40,455 nucleotides of DNA, from assembly GCA_910578765.1 (NCBI GenBank), contig CAJTRW010000008.1:22007-62461 (forward strand), written 5' to 3'. The notes under the pieces are model-generated. The model did not search any database and had not been told where the DNA came from. It was given only the letters and a program-made list of their open reading frames with translations. The DNA is from an uncultured Christensenella sp. (GTDB lineage Bacteria; Bacillota; Clostridia; Christensenellales; Borkfalkiaceae). A program made the translations under genes and the position numbers. Shown here in pieces: positions 30,466 to 37,656 of this stretch (positions within the stretch are counted from its first letter, which is position 1; each line of letters opens with the position of its first letter).

Positions 30466-30710
30466 TATTCCTTTTCTTTTATGTCGACGACGTATTTTTT
30501 ACTGTCGCGGGGGGTAAGCGAGCGGACGAGCGTCCTCAAAGCCTTGGCTATTTTACCCTGCTTGCCTATAACCTTGCCCATGTCCGAAGCGTCGAGAAGA
30601 ACGGTGACGACAACTGCGTTTTCATTCTCCTCCGTCTTGTATTCGACCGCGCTTTTGTTGTCCGCAAAGGTTTCCACCACGTATTTAATAAGTTGCTGAA
30701 CGTTATCCAT
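30465..30710 (-). CDS. khpA: KH-domain RNA-binding protein KhpA (YlqC)
   Basis: KhpA is an 80-residue-class single KH-domain RNA-binding protein that partners KhpB in several Bacillota. The 81-residue product has the GxxG loop as IGKQGKIAKALRTLV and ends KKYVVDIKEKE. It lies between rpsP and rimM as in Bacillus, 6 bases after rpsP. Confidence 0.95.
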   Translation of the reverse strand: MDNVQQLIKYVVETFADNKSAVEYKTEENENAVVVTVLLDASDMGKVIGKQGKIAKALRTLVRSLTPRDSKKYVVDIKEKE

Positions 30711-30716
30711 TTATCA

Positions 30717-31013
30717 TTAACCTTTCTTCTTTTTGTTGTTGGTTTTGGGGGCGGAAAGCTTCTTGCTCTGTTCCATAGCGCCCGCTTTTACGAGATAGCT
30801 TTTTACCGTTTCGGTAGGCTGAACGCCCTTGGAAAGCCAGTCCTTGGCCTTCTCCACGTCTATATTGATTTCCGCGGGGCTTTTAAGGGGGTTGACGTAA
30901 CCGATTTTATCGATGTACTCTCCCGACTGCGCCTTGCGTGAATCGATTACCACGATACGGTAGAAGGGAGATTTTTTGTCGCCCATTCTCGTAAGTCTCA
31001 TTTTTACTGCCAT
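30717..31013 (-). CDS. rpsP: 30S ribosomal protein S16
   Basis: The 98-residue protein starts AVKMRLTRMGDKKSPFYRIVVIDSR, the S16 signature, and continues with EYIDKIGYVNPL and the helical AKDWLSKGVQPTETVKSYL. A Lys-rich tail follows. AGGAG lies 9 bases before the ATG. A 126-base gap separates it from ffh and contains a CGTTGCGC/GCGACAACG stem (31077-31107) with no assigned role, so a separate promoter or leader there is possible. Confidence 0.98.
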   Translation of the reverse strand: MAVKMRLTRMGDKKSPFYRIVVIDSRKAQSGEYIDKIGYVNPLKSPAEINIDVEKAKDWLSKGVQPTETVKSYLVKAGAMEQSKKLSAPKTNNKKKKG

Positions 31014-31139
31014 TTTGGTTTTCTCCTATATATAAAATTTTAATTTTTTCAAAATAAATAATTTACGGAAAGCTATCGTTGCGCTTGATAATTATACTGC
31101 GACAACGTCAAAACATAATTAAGCTTTATCGTCTTTCAG

Positions 31140-32450
31140 TTAAAAGGGCAGGCGTTTTTTACCGCTTTTCAACTGCTTCATAAGCTGTTTCGTCTGCTCG
31201 AACTGCTTTAAAAGCTGGTTTATTTCCTGCACGCTCGTACCCGAGCCTGCGGCTATTCTCTTTTTTCGGGACGAGTTTATAATTGCCGGTTCGTTGCGTT
31301 CCTTCTTTGTCATCGACAGGATTATCGCCTTAACGCGCTCTATCCTGTTTTCGTCAATGTCGTCCGCTTTGACCTTGTTGCCCATACCGGGCATCATGGC
31401 GAGAAGCGCCTGCGCGCCGCCCATCTTCTTCATGCTTTCAAACTGCGTCAGATAGTCCTCCAAGGTGAAGGTGTTTTCCAGCATCTTCTTCTGCATGACC
31501 TTTGCCTGTTCCTCGGTAACGGCTTCCTGCGCCTTTTCTATAAGGGTGAGGACATCGCCCATACCGAGTATGCGGCTTGCCATTCTGTCGGGATAAAACG
31601 GTTCCAAATCGGTAAGCTTTTCGCCCGTGCCGATGAATTTTACGGGTTTGCCCGTAACCGCTTTTATGGAAAGGCACGCGCCGCCGCGCGTATCGCCGTC
31701 CAGCTTGGTCAGGATTACGCCCGTTATTTCAAGCCGCTCGTTAAAGGTCTTGGCGACGTTTACGGCTACCTGTCCCATCATGCTGTCCACGGTCAGAAGA
31801 ATTTCCGACACGTCGACATTGTTTTTTATGTTTTCAAGCTCCTGCATCAAGGCTTCGTCTATTTCCAGTCTGCCCGCGGTATCTATTATCACGGTGTCGA
31901 AGCCCATGGATTTGGCGTATTCCACCGCCTCCCGCGCGGTTTTTACCGGATTTTGAGTTCCCTTTTCAAAGACCTCCGCGCCCGCGTTTTTACCTACTAC
32001 TTTAAGCTGGTTTATCGCCGCGGGGCGGTAAATATCGCCCGCGACGAGAAGGGGCTTTTTACCGCTTTTCTTCAAATTTACCGCAAGCTTGCCGCAAAGC
32101 GTTGTCTTGCCGGCGCCCTGAAGTCCGCACATCATTATGACCGTAGGCGGCTTAGGCGAAACGGCAAGCTTCTGGTTGGACGAGCCCATCAATGCGATAA
32201 GCTCCTCGTTGACTATCTTTATGACCTGCTGCGCGGGATTAAGGCTTTTTAAAATTTCCTGTCCGACAGCCTTTTCGGACACGTCGGCACAAAACTGTTT
32301 GGCAACCTTTACGTTTACGTCCGCTTCCAGAAGCGCCACGCGCACTTCGCGCATAGCCGTTTTGATTTCAAGCTCGGTAAGTCTGCCGCGCTTTGTCAGT
32401 TTGGAAAATATATGATTCAGTCTCTCCGAAAGAGATGCAAAGGCACCCAT
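31140..32450 (-). CDS. ffh: Signal recognition particle protein Ffh (SRP54)
   Basis: Ffh binds signal sequences at the ribosome and, with SRP RNA and FtsY, targets membrane proteins. The 436-residue protein has the N domain (1 to about 95), the G domain with Walker A GLQGAGKTT at 109-117, DTAGR, and TKLDGDTRGG. The methionine-rich M domain runs from about 300 (LTQFESMKKMGGAQALLAMMPGMGNK; SRKKRIAAGSGTSVQEINQLLKQFEQ). It follows ylxM after 9 bases, the usual order. ftsY is not in the window. Confidence 0.98.
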   Translation of the reverse strand: MGAFASLSERLNHIFSKLTKRGRLTELEIKTAMREVRVALLEADVNVKVAKQFCADVSEKAVGQEILKSLNPAQQVIKIVNEELIALMGSSNQKLAVSPKPPTVIMMCGLQGAGKTTLCGKLAVNLKKSGKKPLLVAGDIYRPAAINQLKVVGKNAGAEVFEKGTQNPVKTAREAVEYAKSMGFDTVIIDTAGRLEIDEALMQELENIKNNVDVSEILLTVDSMMGQVAVNVAKTFNERLEITGVILTKLDGDTRGGACLSIKAVTGKPVKFIGTGEKLTDLEPFYPDRMASRILGMGDVLTLIEKAQEAVTEEQAKVMQKKMLENTFTLEDYLTQFESMKKMGGAQALLAMMPGMGNKVKADDIDENRIERVKAIILSMTKKERNEPAIINSSRKKRIAAGSGTSVQEINQLLKQFEQTKQLMKQLKSGKKRLPF

Positions 32451-32459
32451 AAGCCCCCC

Positions 32460-32906
32460 TTAATCTTCTACGTTCTTTTTGCGTCCGTTAAGTACGGTAT
32501 TGTCGTTTTTAAATACGGCGGCGTCGGGCTTCGATAATATCCCGTCCGCCTCGTCCGAATAGTCTTTGCCGATTATCGCCGTAAGTCCGCTTATTTCCGC
32601 CGAATATTCCTTATGGTCGGCGGCAAACCGCGCCGCCCATTTTCCCACGTCCGTAGTCATCAATGATACTTCGAGACAAATTTTACTTATTCTTTCGCAG
32701 AAGCGAAGCTTTTCTTCATACTCTTCAAGCTGTTTTTTACAGTTTTTCATGCAGTCGGAAACCGCCTGACGGCTGATATTTTTCTGCTCCGCTATTTCGG
32801 AAAGAGTCAAATCGAAGTTGAAATACAGATCCGTTATTTCCTGTTGCGTGGGTGTAAGAAGCCCGTTATACGCGTCCCACAGGGTTATGAAAGAAAATTT
32901 GTCCAT
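32460..32906 (-). CDS. ylxM: YlxM-family helix-turn-helix protein (SRP-associated)
   Basis: YlxM stimulates the SRP GTPases in some Gram-positives. The 148-residue product has the sigma-70 region-4-like HTH: LLTPTQQEITDLYFNFDLTLSEIAEQKNISRQAVSDCMKN in the first 55 residues. A coiled helix follows (LEEYEEKLRFCERI). The C-terminal 65 residues are extra compared with the roughly 110-residue Bacillus protein and are not recognisable. It is the first gene of the ffh operon. A consensus promoter lies so close that the leader would be under 10 nt, and no ribosome binding site is visible. Confidence 0.88.
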   Translation of the reverse strand: MDKFSFITLWDAYNGLLTPTQQEITDLYFNFDLTLSEIAEQKNISRQAVSDCMKNCKKQLEEYEEKLRFCERISKICLEVSLMTTDVGKWAARFAADHKEYSAEISGLTAIIGKDYSDEADGILSKPDAAVFKNDNTVLNGRKKNVED

Positions 32907-32921
32907 ACCGGTATATACAAT

Positions 32922-32950
32922 ATATTATCCTTTGCTTTCACCCTTGTCAA
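32922..32950 (-). promoter_or_regulatory. Consensus sigma-A promoter of the ylxM-ffh operon
   Basis: On the minus strand TTGACA (32950-32945) and TAATAT (32927-32922) are 17 bases apart. Only 15 bases separate the -10 box from the ylxM ATG, so the mRNA would be nearly leaderless. Confidence 0.8.
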
Positions 32951-33051
32951 GCAATTTTACTTGTCACAAAGCGTAATTTTTGTGCGCGTTTTAACATATT
33001 TATTTAATAATTAACACAAGCCGCCCGCGGGCGGACGTGAAACGTAATATA

Positions 33052-33080
33052 TTGACATATAAAAAGCATTATGATAGAAT
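33052..33080 (+). promoter_or_regulatory. Sigma-A promoter of the 76-residue orphan
   Basis: TTGACA (33052-33057) and TAGAAT (33075-33080) have a 17-base spacer. The gene start is 47 bases downstream, preceded by CAGGGGGA. Confidence 0.75.
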
Positions 33081-33126
33081 TATGCGGTAATGTGTTTTTA
33101 CGGCACACTGACAGGGGGACGGATTT

Positions 33127-33357
33127 ATGTGCAGAGAAATTGAAGGCGTCTTATACGACACCGCAACTTCTACTATAGACAAGAAGTTTACCTATGGTGT
33201 ACCCGGCGATCCCTGCGGCTATGAAGAGACTTTGTATATAACGAACGACGGAAGATATTTTGTTTACACCAACGGCGGAACTCAATCTAAGTATCCGGTA
33301 GAGCGTATCATCCCGATAGCGCGGGAAGACGTGAAAAACTGGATGCTTTCACACTGA
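33127..33357 (+). CDS. Small acidic-neutral protein of unknown function
   Basis: I do not recognise this 76-residue protein (starting MCREIEGVLYDTATSTIDKK). It looks like a small beta-rich domain (KKFTYGVPGDPCGYEETLYITNDGRYFVYTNGG) with a short C-terminal helix ending DVKNWMLSH. It has two cysteines and no signal or membrane segment. A good promoter, a GGGGGA ribosome binding site and a terminator make it a convincing monocistronic gene, divergent from ylxM. Confidence 0.75.
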   Translation: MCREIEGVLYDTATSTIDKKFTYGVPGDPCGYEETLYITNDGRYFVYTNGGTQSKYPVERIIPIAREDVKNWMLSH

Positions 33358-33370
33358 TACGAAAAGGTTA

Positions 33371-33408
33371 ACCGCCCGTCCGCATTTGCGGACGGGCGGT
33401 TGTTTTTT
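33371..33408. terminator. Terminator after the 76-residue orphan
   Basis: ACCGCCCGTCCGC (33371-33383) is followed by its complement up to 33400, with a few central bases forming the loop, then TGTTTTTTATT. It lies between convergent genes and may serve both. Confidence 0.9.
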
Positions 33409-34798
33409 ATTGAACGGAGGTTTGTTCGCCGGCAATTTCGGAAGGCTCGGAAATTTCGTTTTCCGTACTTCCACCGCCTCCAGCGGGAGGCAGCTGCTTG
33501 TTTTTGCCGTAAAGCAGCTTTAAGAACACGGGCGTCAGTATGGAAGAAACGAGTATCAGCAGTACCGTCATAAGCATAAATTCGGGAGGCAGAGCGTTCG
33601 CCCCTATTGCGGTGCTTGTAACGGCGCCGGTAACTATCAGCGCAACCTCGCCGCGCGCCATCATTCCCACGCCGCCGATTGCGCTCTCGCGCCAGTTGTA
33701 CTTAAACGCTTTGCAGACTGCGCCGCACCCGACGATTTTGCCGATAAGCCCCGCAAGCACGGCAACCACGGCAAACAGCAGGATAGCGGGTTTAAGCCCC
33801 GCAAAGGATATACTCGAAATACCTATATTGGCAAAGAACACGGGGGCAAAAATGGTATACGTGTTTACTTCGACTTTCTTATCAGTGTACTCGCTTGCCC
33901 TGTGCGTAGTCGAAAGCACTACGCCCGCAAGGAATGCGCCCGTAATATCCGCAACGCCGAAAACTTCTTCCGCAACCCAGCTGTACAAAAAGCAGAGCGC
34001 AAGTGAAAATACGGGTATGCGGTGGGTTATCGGCCACTTTTTATCCAGCCACTTGAACAGTTTGGAAAAGCCCCAGCCCGCAAGTATCGCGACGGCGAAG
34101 AACGCGATAATCATTATTATCGTACCCCACCACTGCGCCTTGAACCAGTCGAAACCGCTTAAATTCTCCGCGCCGGCGCCGCCGGCCTTAGCCATACTCG
34201 TAACAACGGATAAAAGAACTATGCCGATAACGTCGTCTATTATTGCGGCGGAAACTATCGTAGTGCCCAGCTTGGTGTTTATTTTACCAAGCTCCTTTAA
34301 GACGGATACGGTTATGGCGACCGACGTAGCCGTAAGTATCGTGCCTATAAAAATGCAACGGTATATATTGGAAGTGCCCAAACCGATATTTCCGAAGGGA
34401 AGCGAAATCAAAAAACCGAGTACAAGCGGAACAAATACGCCCGTGCATGCGATAAGCACGGCGGCAAGACCCGTTTGTTTAAGCTCTTTTAGGTTGGTTT
34501 CCAGACCGGTGGAAAACATTAAAAGCAGAACGCCTATCTTTGCGAATATGGAAAGCGCATTATCCTCCGGCAACACCAAAAACGAATGGTAAGCCTTACC
34601 CTCGAATCCGATAAGCGCGACGCCGTTTTCACCCAACGTATCGCCGAACAGCGCGGGACCTATCAAAATGCCCGCAATTATGTAACCGAGAACCTGCGGC
34701 AAGCCCAGTTTCCTGAAAATCAGACCCAACAGCTTTGTTGAAAAAAGTATTATTGCCAGCACCATACAAAAGCCCAGCGCCGAATTACCCTCGAACAT
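33407..34798 (-). CDS. Cation:proton antiporter (CPA2 / KefB-NapA type)
   Basis: This 463-residue membrane protein exchanges Na+ or K+ for H+. About 12-13 helices are visible. The first is FCMVLAIILFSTKLLGLIFRKLGLPQVLGYIIAGILIGP, the family's helix 1-2 pattern. LLMFSTGLETNLKEL and AAIIDDVIGIVLLSVV are the conserved motifs, the DD pair at about residue 190 being the ion-binding aspartates of electrogenic CPA2 antiporters. GVGMMARGEVALIV is the second conserved block. There is no TrkA-N or TrkA-C domain; the tail is a short Gly/Glu-rich segment. AAGGAG lies 10 bases before the ATG. It is transcribed from its own promoter. Ion specificity is not readable. Confidence 0.9.
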   Translation of the reverse strand: MFEGNSALGFCMVLAIILFSTKLLGLIFRKLGLPQVLGYIIAGILIGPALFGDTLGENGVALIGFEGKAYHSFLVLPEDNALSIFAKIGVLLLMFSTGLETNLKELKQTGLAAVLIACTGVFVPLVLGFLISLPFGNIGLGTSNIYRCIFIGTILTATSVAITVSVLKELGKINTKLGTTIVSAAIIDDVIGIVLLSVVTSMAKAGGAGAENLSGFDWFKAQWWGTIIMIIAFFAVAILAGWGFSKLFKWLDKKWPITHRIPVFSLALCFLYSWVAEEVFGVADITGAFLAGVVLSTTHRASEYTDKKVEVNTYTIFAPVFFANIGISSISFAGLKPAILLFAVVAVLAGLIGKIVGCGAVCKAFKYNWRESAIGGVGMMARGEVALIVTGAVTSTAIGANALPPEFMLMTVLLILVSSILTPVFLKLLYGKNKQLPPAGGGGSTENEISEPSEIAGEQTSVQ

Positions 34799-34829
34799 GT
34801 TTTCATATCTCCTTTTTAAATACCAATGT

Positions 34830-34858
34830 ATTATAAGCTTAAATTCGCGAAAAGTTAA
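34830..34858 (-). promoter_or_regulatory. Promoter of the antiporter gene
   Basis: TATAAT on the minus strand (34835-34830) has TTAACT (34858-34853) 17 bases upstream. The -35 box is imperfect. It is divergent from the RNA promoter that starts 48 bases away. Confidence 0.55.
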
Positions 34859-34905
34859 GCGTTTTCGCCAAAATTTTCTATTTTGAAAAATTTTTTAAAA
34901 ACCTA

Positions 34906-34933
34906 TTGACAAATTAGAAATCGATGATATAAT
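34906..34933 (+). promoter_or_regulatory. Strong sigma-A promoter of the gene-free transcript
   Basis: TTGACA (34906-34911) and TATAAT (34928-34933) are both perfect, with a 16-base spacer. It sits in an AT-rich tract and faces the stretch without a gene. Confidence 0.8.
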
Positions 34934-34939
34934 GAGATT

Positions 34940-35350
34940 ACAAAAAGAAAATAACTTACATTAAATGTTAGGTACCAACATTAATCTACGAGGTAAGCTA
35001 TATGAAAGGAACTTAGCCGCGAAAGCGGGTCAAGGTTTAATTCGAAGCAGTCGCTTCTATTTGGTAAGGGAAAAAACAAACAACAGGTAAAAATATCGGG
35101 AGGTAAAGTTATGATTTACTTTGCCAGGACGATTAACGGAAAAGGAAGGTAAACTCCGATGTACAAGTTTACTTTGAGGATCTGATTCCGCAACACGGAA
35201 ATTTCTACGCAAGGCGTACGTGCGCGGTACAAATTGCAAGGTTACGATAACCGGACGGCTTTTGAAAAGCTCCGTGGGGAGGCGATCCCGAAAATCAAAA
35301 CTTAATATAAAAATTATAACCCTGCGGTTTAACCGCAGGGTTTGTTTATT
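34940..35350 (+). ncRNA. Candidate structured noncoding RNA of unknown class (about 400 nt)
   Basis: About 400 bases lie between a consensus promoter and a terminator without a credible protein gene. Local stems read by eye are: CTTAC/GTAAG (34955-34997) closing a 9-bp bulged hairpin (34960-34985), CCGC-GAAA-GCGG (35017-35028), GAAGC/GCTTC (35044-35057), and GGTAAAG/CTTTGCC (35102-35125). Further stems are a 10-bp AAGGTAAACT/AGTTTACTTT (35146-35175), TTCCG/CGGAA (35186-35200), GGTTA/TAACC (35240-35252) and ACGG-CTTT/AAAG-CCGT (35255-35275). GGTAA occurs five times, at 34992, 35063, 35086, 35102 and 35148. The sequence lacks the RNase P, tmRNA, SRP RNA and 6S signatures I know. The convergent rlmD gene begins right after the terminator, so this is not a leader of a plus-strand gene. 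Confidence 0.65.
35114..35152 (+). other. Tiny open frames with ribosome binding sites inside the RNA
   Basis: ATCGGGAGG with 7-base spacing precedes ATG at 35111, encoding MIYFARTINGKGR then TAA. A further ATG (35159, MYKFTLRI) follows GGAAGG, and an earlier one (35002, MKGT) follows GAGG. Coordinates given span most of the first frame. They could be leader peptides or chance features of hairpin loops. Confidence 0.25.
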
Positions 35351-35352
35351 TA
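35318..35352 (+). terminator. Terminator of the 34.9-35.35 kb RNA
   Basis: AACCCTGCGG (35318-35327) pairs with CCGCAGGGTT (35333-35342), followed by TGTTTATTTAT. The loop is about 5 bases. It also lies just after the convergent rlmD stop codon. Confidence 0.85.
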
Positions 35353-36713
35353 TCATATTTACGGGAAAGAACGACTAACGTCTCGCACCACTTTGTCTGG
35401 GGAAACATGTCGAAAGGAGTTACAGAGGTAATTTTATACGCACCGTTATCGTTTCCCATTTTGAAAAGGGCGCCGTTTATATCTTCGAGCGTGCCGCAAA
35501 GCAAGCCGCAGTCCCGCGCAAGCGTAGCGGGGTTGCAGGAAATAAGTATTACCTTAGCCGCGCCCGACGCGGCAACCGCCTTTACCACGCTCCGCTCCAT
35601 ACCCTTTCTGGGCGGGTCGCAGACAATTATGCGCCGGCGCCCCTCCGTCGCCGCAAGCACTTCGTCCAGCTTGTCTTCCGCTTTCCCGCAAACATTAAAC
35701 ATTTTACCTTGCAGTCCGTTGGCGTCCCTAAGCTCGTCCGCACAGCGCGAAGCCTCCTCCACTACCTCTATACCGTACGCCGCCGCGCATTTTTTTGCAA
35801 GCATGGCGGTCAACATTCCGCCGCCGCTGTACAGGTCTATTATTACGGCGTCTTCTTCCGCTTCCGCAAGAACTGCGGCGTACAGCATTGAACGAACGTC
35901 GTCGTTTACCTGCAAAAAGGTGTTTGCGCCCGCCCTGTATTTTATGCCGCAATCCTCGGCGGAATAAAACCCGCTTCCGCGCAACGCGCGCCATTTATTG
36001 CCGAAAATCACGTTTGTTTCGTCGGGATTAATATTCAGCAGAAAAGTAAAATCTTTAAAGTTTTTTTCTAATTGCTTTATAAGCGGAGAAGCGTCGCACT
36101 CCCTGCGTACGACAAGCGCAAAAATAAATTTGCCCTTTATTTCCCTGACCGCAATATGCCGCACCGCTCCGTCTGGCAAATAAGGGGCGGCGCTTTGCAC
36201 CGCGGAAAACACTTTATCGGCCCAGTCCGCCTGAATTGCGCAGGAGCGGACAGGCACTATCCTGTGACTGTGCCGTGCGTAAAAACCCGTTTCCGCAACG
36301 CCGCCTTCTATGCTTACGGGAAGTACAAGCTTATTCCTGTAACCGTATTCCCGCGAGCACGGAACCGTTTCGTTCACGTCGCAATAAACACCGCCTATTT
36401 TCATAAGCGTCGCGTTCACGCTTTCGCGTTTGAAAGCAAGCTGGGCGGGATAATTCATATGCTGTAAATCGCAACCGCCGCATTTACCGAAAACGGGACA
36501 GGGCGGCAAGGCGCGTGCCTCGGACGGCGTTATTACCTCTGAAAGCTTGCCGTAAGCTATATTATCCTTGCATTTTAGAATCTTGAATTTAACTTTTTCG
36601 CCCGTAAGACAAAAAGGCACAAACACCGTTGCGCCTTCTGCTTTTATTATCCCTTCGCCGCCGGCGCCGATATCGCCGACGTCGCCTATGTAATCTTCGT
36701 TCTTTTTTATCAT
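35346..36713 (-). CDS. rlmD: 23S rRNA (uracil-5-)-methyltransferase, RlmD/RlmCD family
   Basis: This SAM-dependent enzyme makes 5-methyluridine in 23S rRNA. The 455-residue protein has an N-terminal TRAM domain (about 1-60). An iron-sulfur motif follows, CPVFGKCGGC (Cys72, 78, 81) with a later Cys near 157. The SAM-binding VIIDLYSGGGMLTAMLA comes next, then ICDPPRKGM and the catalytic SCNPATLARD. The frame extends to 36761, but homology begins MIKKNEDYIGDV at 36713. The ribosome binding site is weak. It is the last gene of the five-gene minus-strand run. Confidence 0.93.
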   Translation of the reverse strand: MIKKNEDYIGDVGDIGAGGEGIIKAEGATVFVPFCLTGEKVKFKILKCKDNIAYGKLSEVITPSEARALPPCPVFGKCGGCDLQHMNYPAQLAFKRESVNATLMKIGGVYCDVNETVPCSREYGYRNKLVLPVSIEGGVAETGFYARHSHRIVPVRSCAIQADWADKVFSAVQSAAPYLPDGAVRHIAVREIKGKFIFALVVRRECDASPLIKQLEKNFKDFTFLLNINPDETNVIFGNKWRALRGSGFYSAEDCGIKYRAGANTFLQVNDDVRSMLYAAVLAEAEEDAVIIDLYSGGGMLTAMLAKKCAAAYGIEVVEEASRCADELRDANGLQGKMFNVCGKAEDKLDEVLAATEGRRRIIVCDPPRKGMERSVVKAVAASGAAKVILISCNPATLARDCGLLCGTLEDINGALFKMGNDNGAYKITSVTPFDMFPQTKWCETLVVLSRKYDK

Positions 36714-36727
36714 GACTTTATAATATC

Positions 36728-37105
36728 TTAATGAAAACAAACAGTGAAGAATTCGCAACAAGCCCCTAAAAATAATTTGTCCTCGCCGTTCAGTCCTTTA
36801 CCCATTTGCTTTTTTGTCTTTTTCTTTTTGCTTTTATTTTGATTTTTCAAGCCTTCAAGTTCGGCTAATTTTTCTTTATAGGTCTCATTTTTAGGCGCTA
36901 ACTTTACCGCGGCTTTAAGCTGCTTTAACTGTTCGTTATACCATTGCTTGCGCGCATAAATTTCGCTTTGGATATAGCACTTCCTCGCGCTTTTTACGGG
37001 AATAAGATTTATAATGGCCTGCGCGTAATCATGATAGCCTTCAGCAAGCTCTTTTTCCGCACGGTCAAGTTGTTCTTCGTAAGAGAGTTCGTTTTCGTAA
37101 TTCAT
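36728..37105 (-). CDS. Small helical TPR-like protein with basic linker and cysteine-containing tail
   Basis: The 125-residue product has a helical, TPR-like first part (SYEEQLDRAEKELAEGYHDYAQAIINLIP; YARKQWYNEQLKQLKAAVKLAP). A Lys-rich segment (KNQNKSKKKKTKKQMGK) and an ending GACCEFFTVCFH with three cysteines follow. I do not recognise the family. Its middle resembles the helical repeat of the J-like protein two genes upstream (RKNWINESKKQLEIAIQLEP), so the two may be related. The start at 37105 overlaps the preceding stop (ATGA), with AGGA 7 bases upstream. The frame to 37219 overlaps the membrane protein and is rejected. Confidence 0.7.
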   Translation of the reverse strand: MNYENELSYEEQLDRAEKELAEGYHDYAQAIINLIPVKSARKCYIQSEIYARKQWYNEQLKQLKAAVKLAPKNETYKEKLAELEGLKNQNKSKKKKTKKQMGKGLNGEDKLFLGACCEFFTVCFH

Positions 37106-37656
37106 TTTTTTATCCTGTATACAAGCTTGTTCACGCCTGTCTGCAAAGAAAAAATAAGATAGTCGTAAAGCAAAAAAACGGCCGTGCCCGCAGTGAAAAT
37201 TATTACGTACAGTCTCCAACCCGCAATAAACGCGGCGACCGGCTCGGGAAGAACTATTCCCCCCACAACGTATATAAGAAAGTACGCCGCAATCAAAGTA
37301 CCGTCAAACCACAACGCTTTGACGGCGTAGGCAAGCCACTTGTTTATGCGGTATTTAAGCTGTAACGCGTTTACAAGCGGATGTATGCCGAAAAACATGG
37401 CAAACGGAACCAAATCCCAAAATCTTACTACCGCGCCCAGCACGATTGCAAGAATTACCGTGCCGACGTATGCGAGAAACGCGCCGCGGTAAAGCTGTTT
37501 GGAAAGCGGCACCATAAGCGCGACAATGCCGATAAGGTATCCCGTGGCGGTCAGATAACCGCTTAAAAGCCCCAATGCCAGCGCGCCCGCCGCAACGGCG
37601 CAGCAAATGCCGGAAAGAGCTATTTCAAACGTGCGCGGATTTCTGTTTTTGCCCAT
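37102..37656 (-). CDS. Five-helix membrane protein of unknown function
   Basis: The 184-residue protein has about five transmembrane segments: FEIALSGICCAVAAGALALGL, TGYLIGIVALMVPL, AFLAYVGTVILAIVLGAVV, GTLIAAYFLIYVVGGIVL and LYVIIFTAGTAVFLLYDYLIF. The pattern resembles small ECF S-component-like proteins, but no binding motif can be named. The ATG shares one base with the stop of the J-like gene (TAATG), and the end overlaps the next ATG (ATGA), so it is coupled to both neighbours. Confidence 0.75.
   Translation of the reverse strand: MGKNRNPRTFEIALSGICCAVAAGALALGLLSGYLTATGYLIGIVALMVPLSKQLYRGAFLAYVGTVILAIVLGAVVRFWDLVPFAMFFGIHPLVNALQLKYRINKWLAYAVKALWFDGTLIAAYFLIYVVGGIVLPEPVAAFIAGWRLYVIIFTAGTAVFLLYDYLIFSLQTGVNKLVYRIKK

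Noticed and set aside
33540..34592. 350-codon plus-strand open frame opposite the antiporter
   Set aside because: The opposite strand encodes a clear CPA2 antiporter; the plus-strand translation is low-complexity and has no family signal.
34940..35350. Identity as RNase P RNA, tmRNA or SRP RNA
   Set aside because: The universal GAGGAAAGTCC and ACAGAA blocks of RNase P, the tRNA-like ends of tmRNA and the GGAAGGAAGCAGC-type SRP tetraloop region are all absent.
35057..35356. 99-codon minus-strand open frame in the RNA region
   Set aside because: It lacks a ribosome binding site, runs through several hairpins and the terminator, and the promoter faces the other way.
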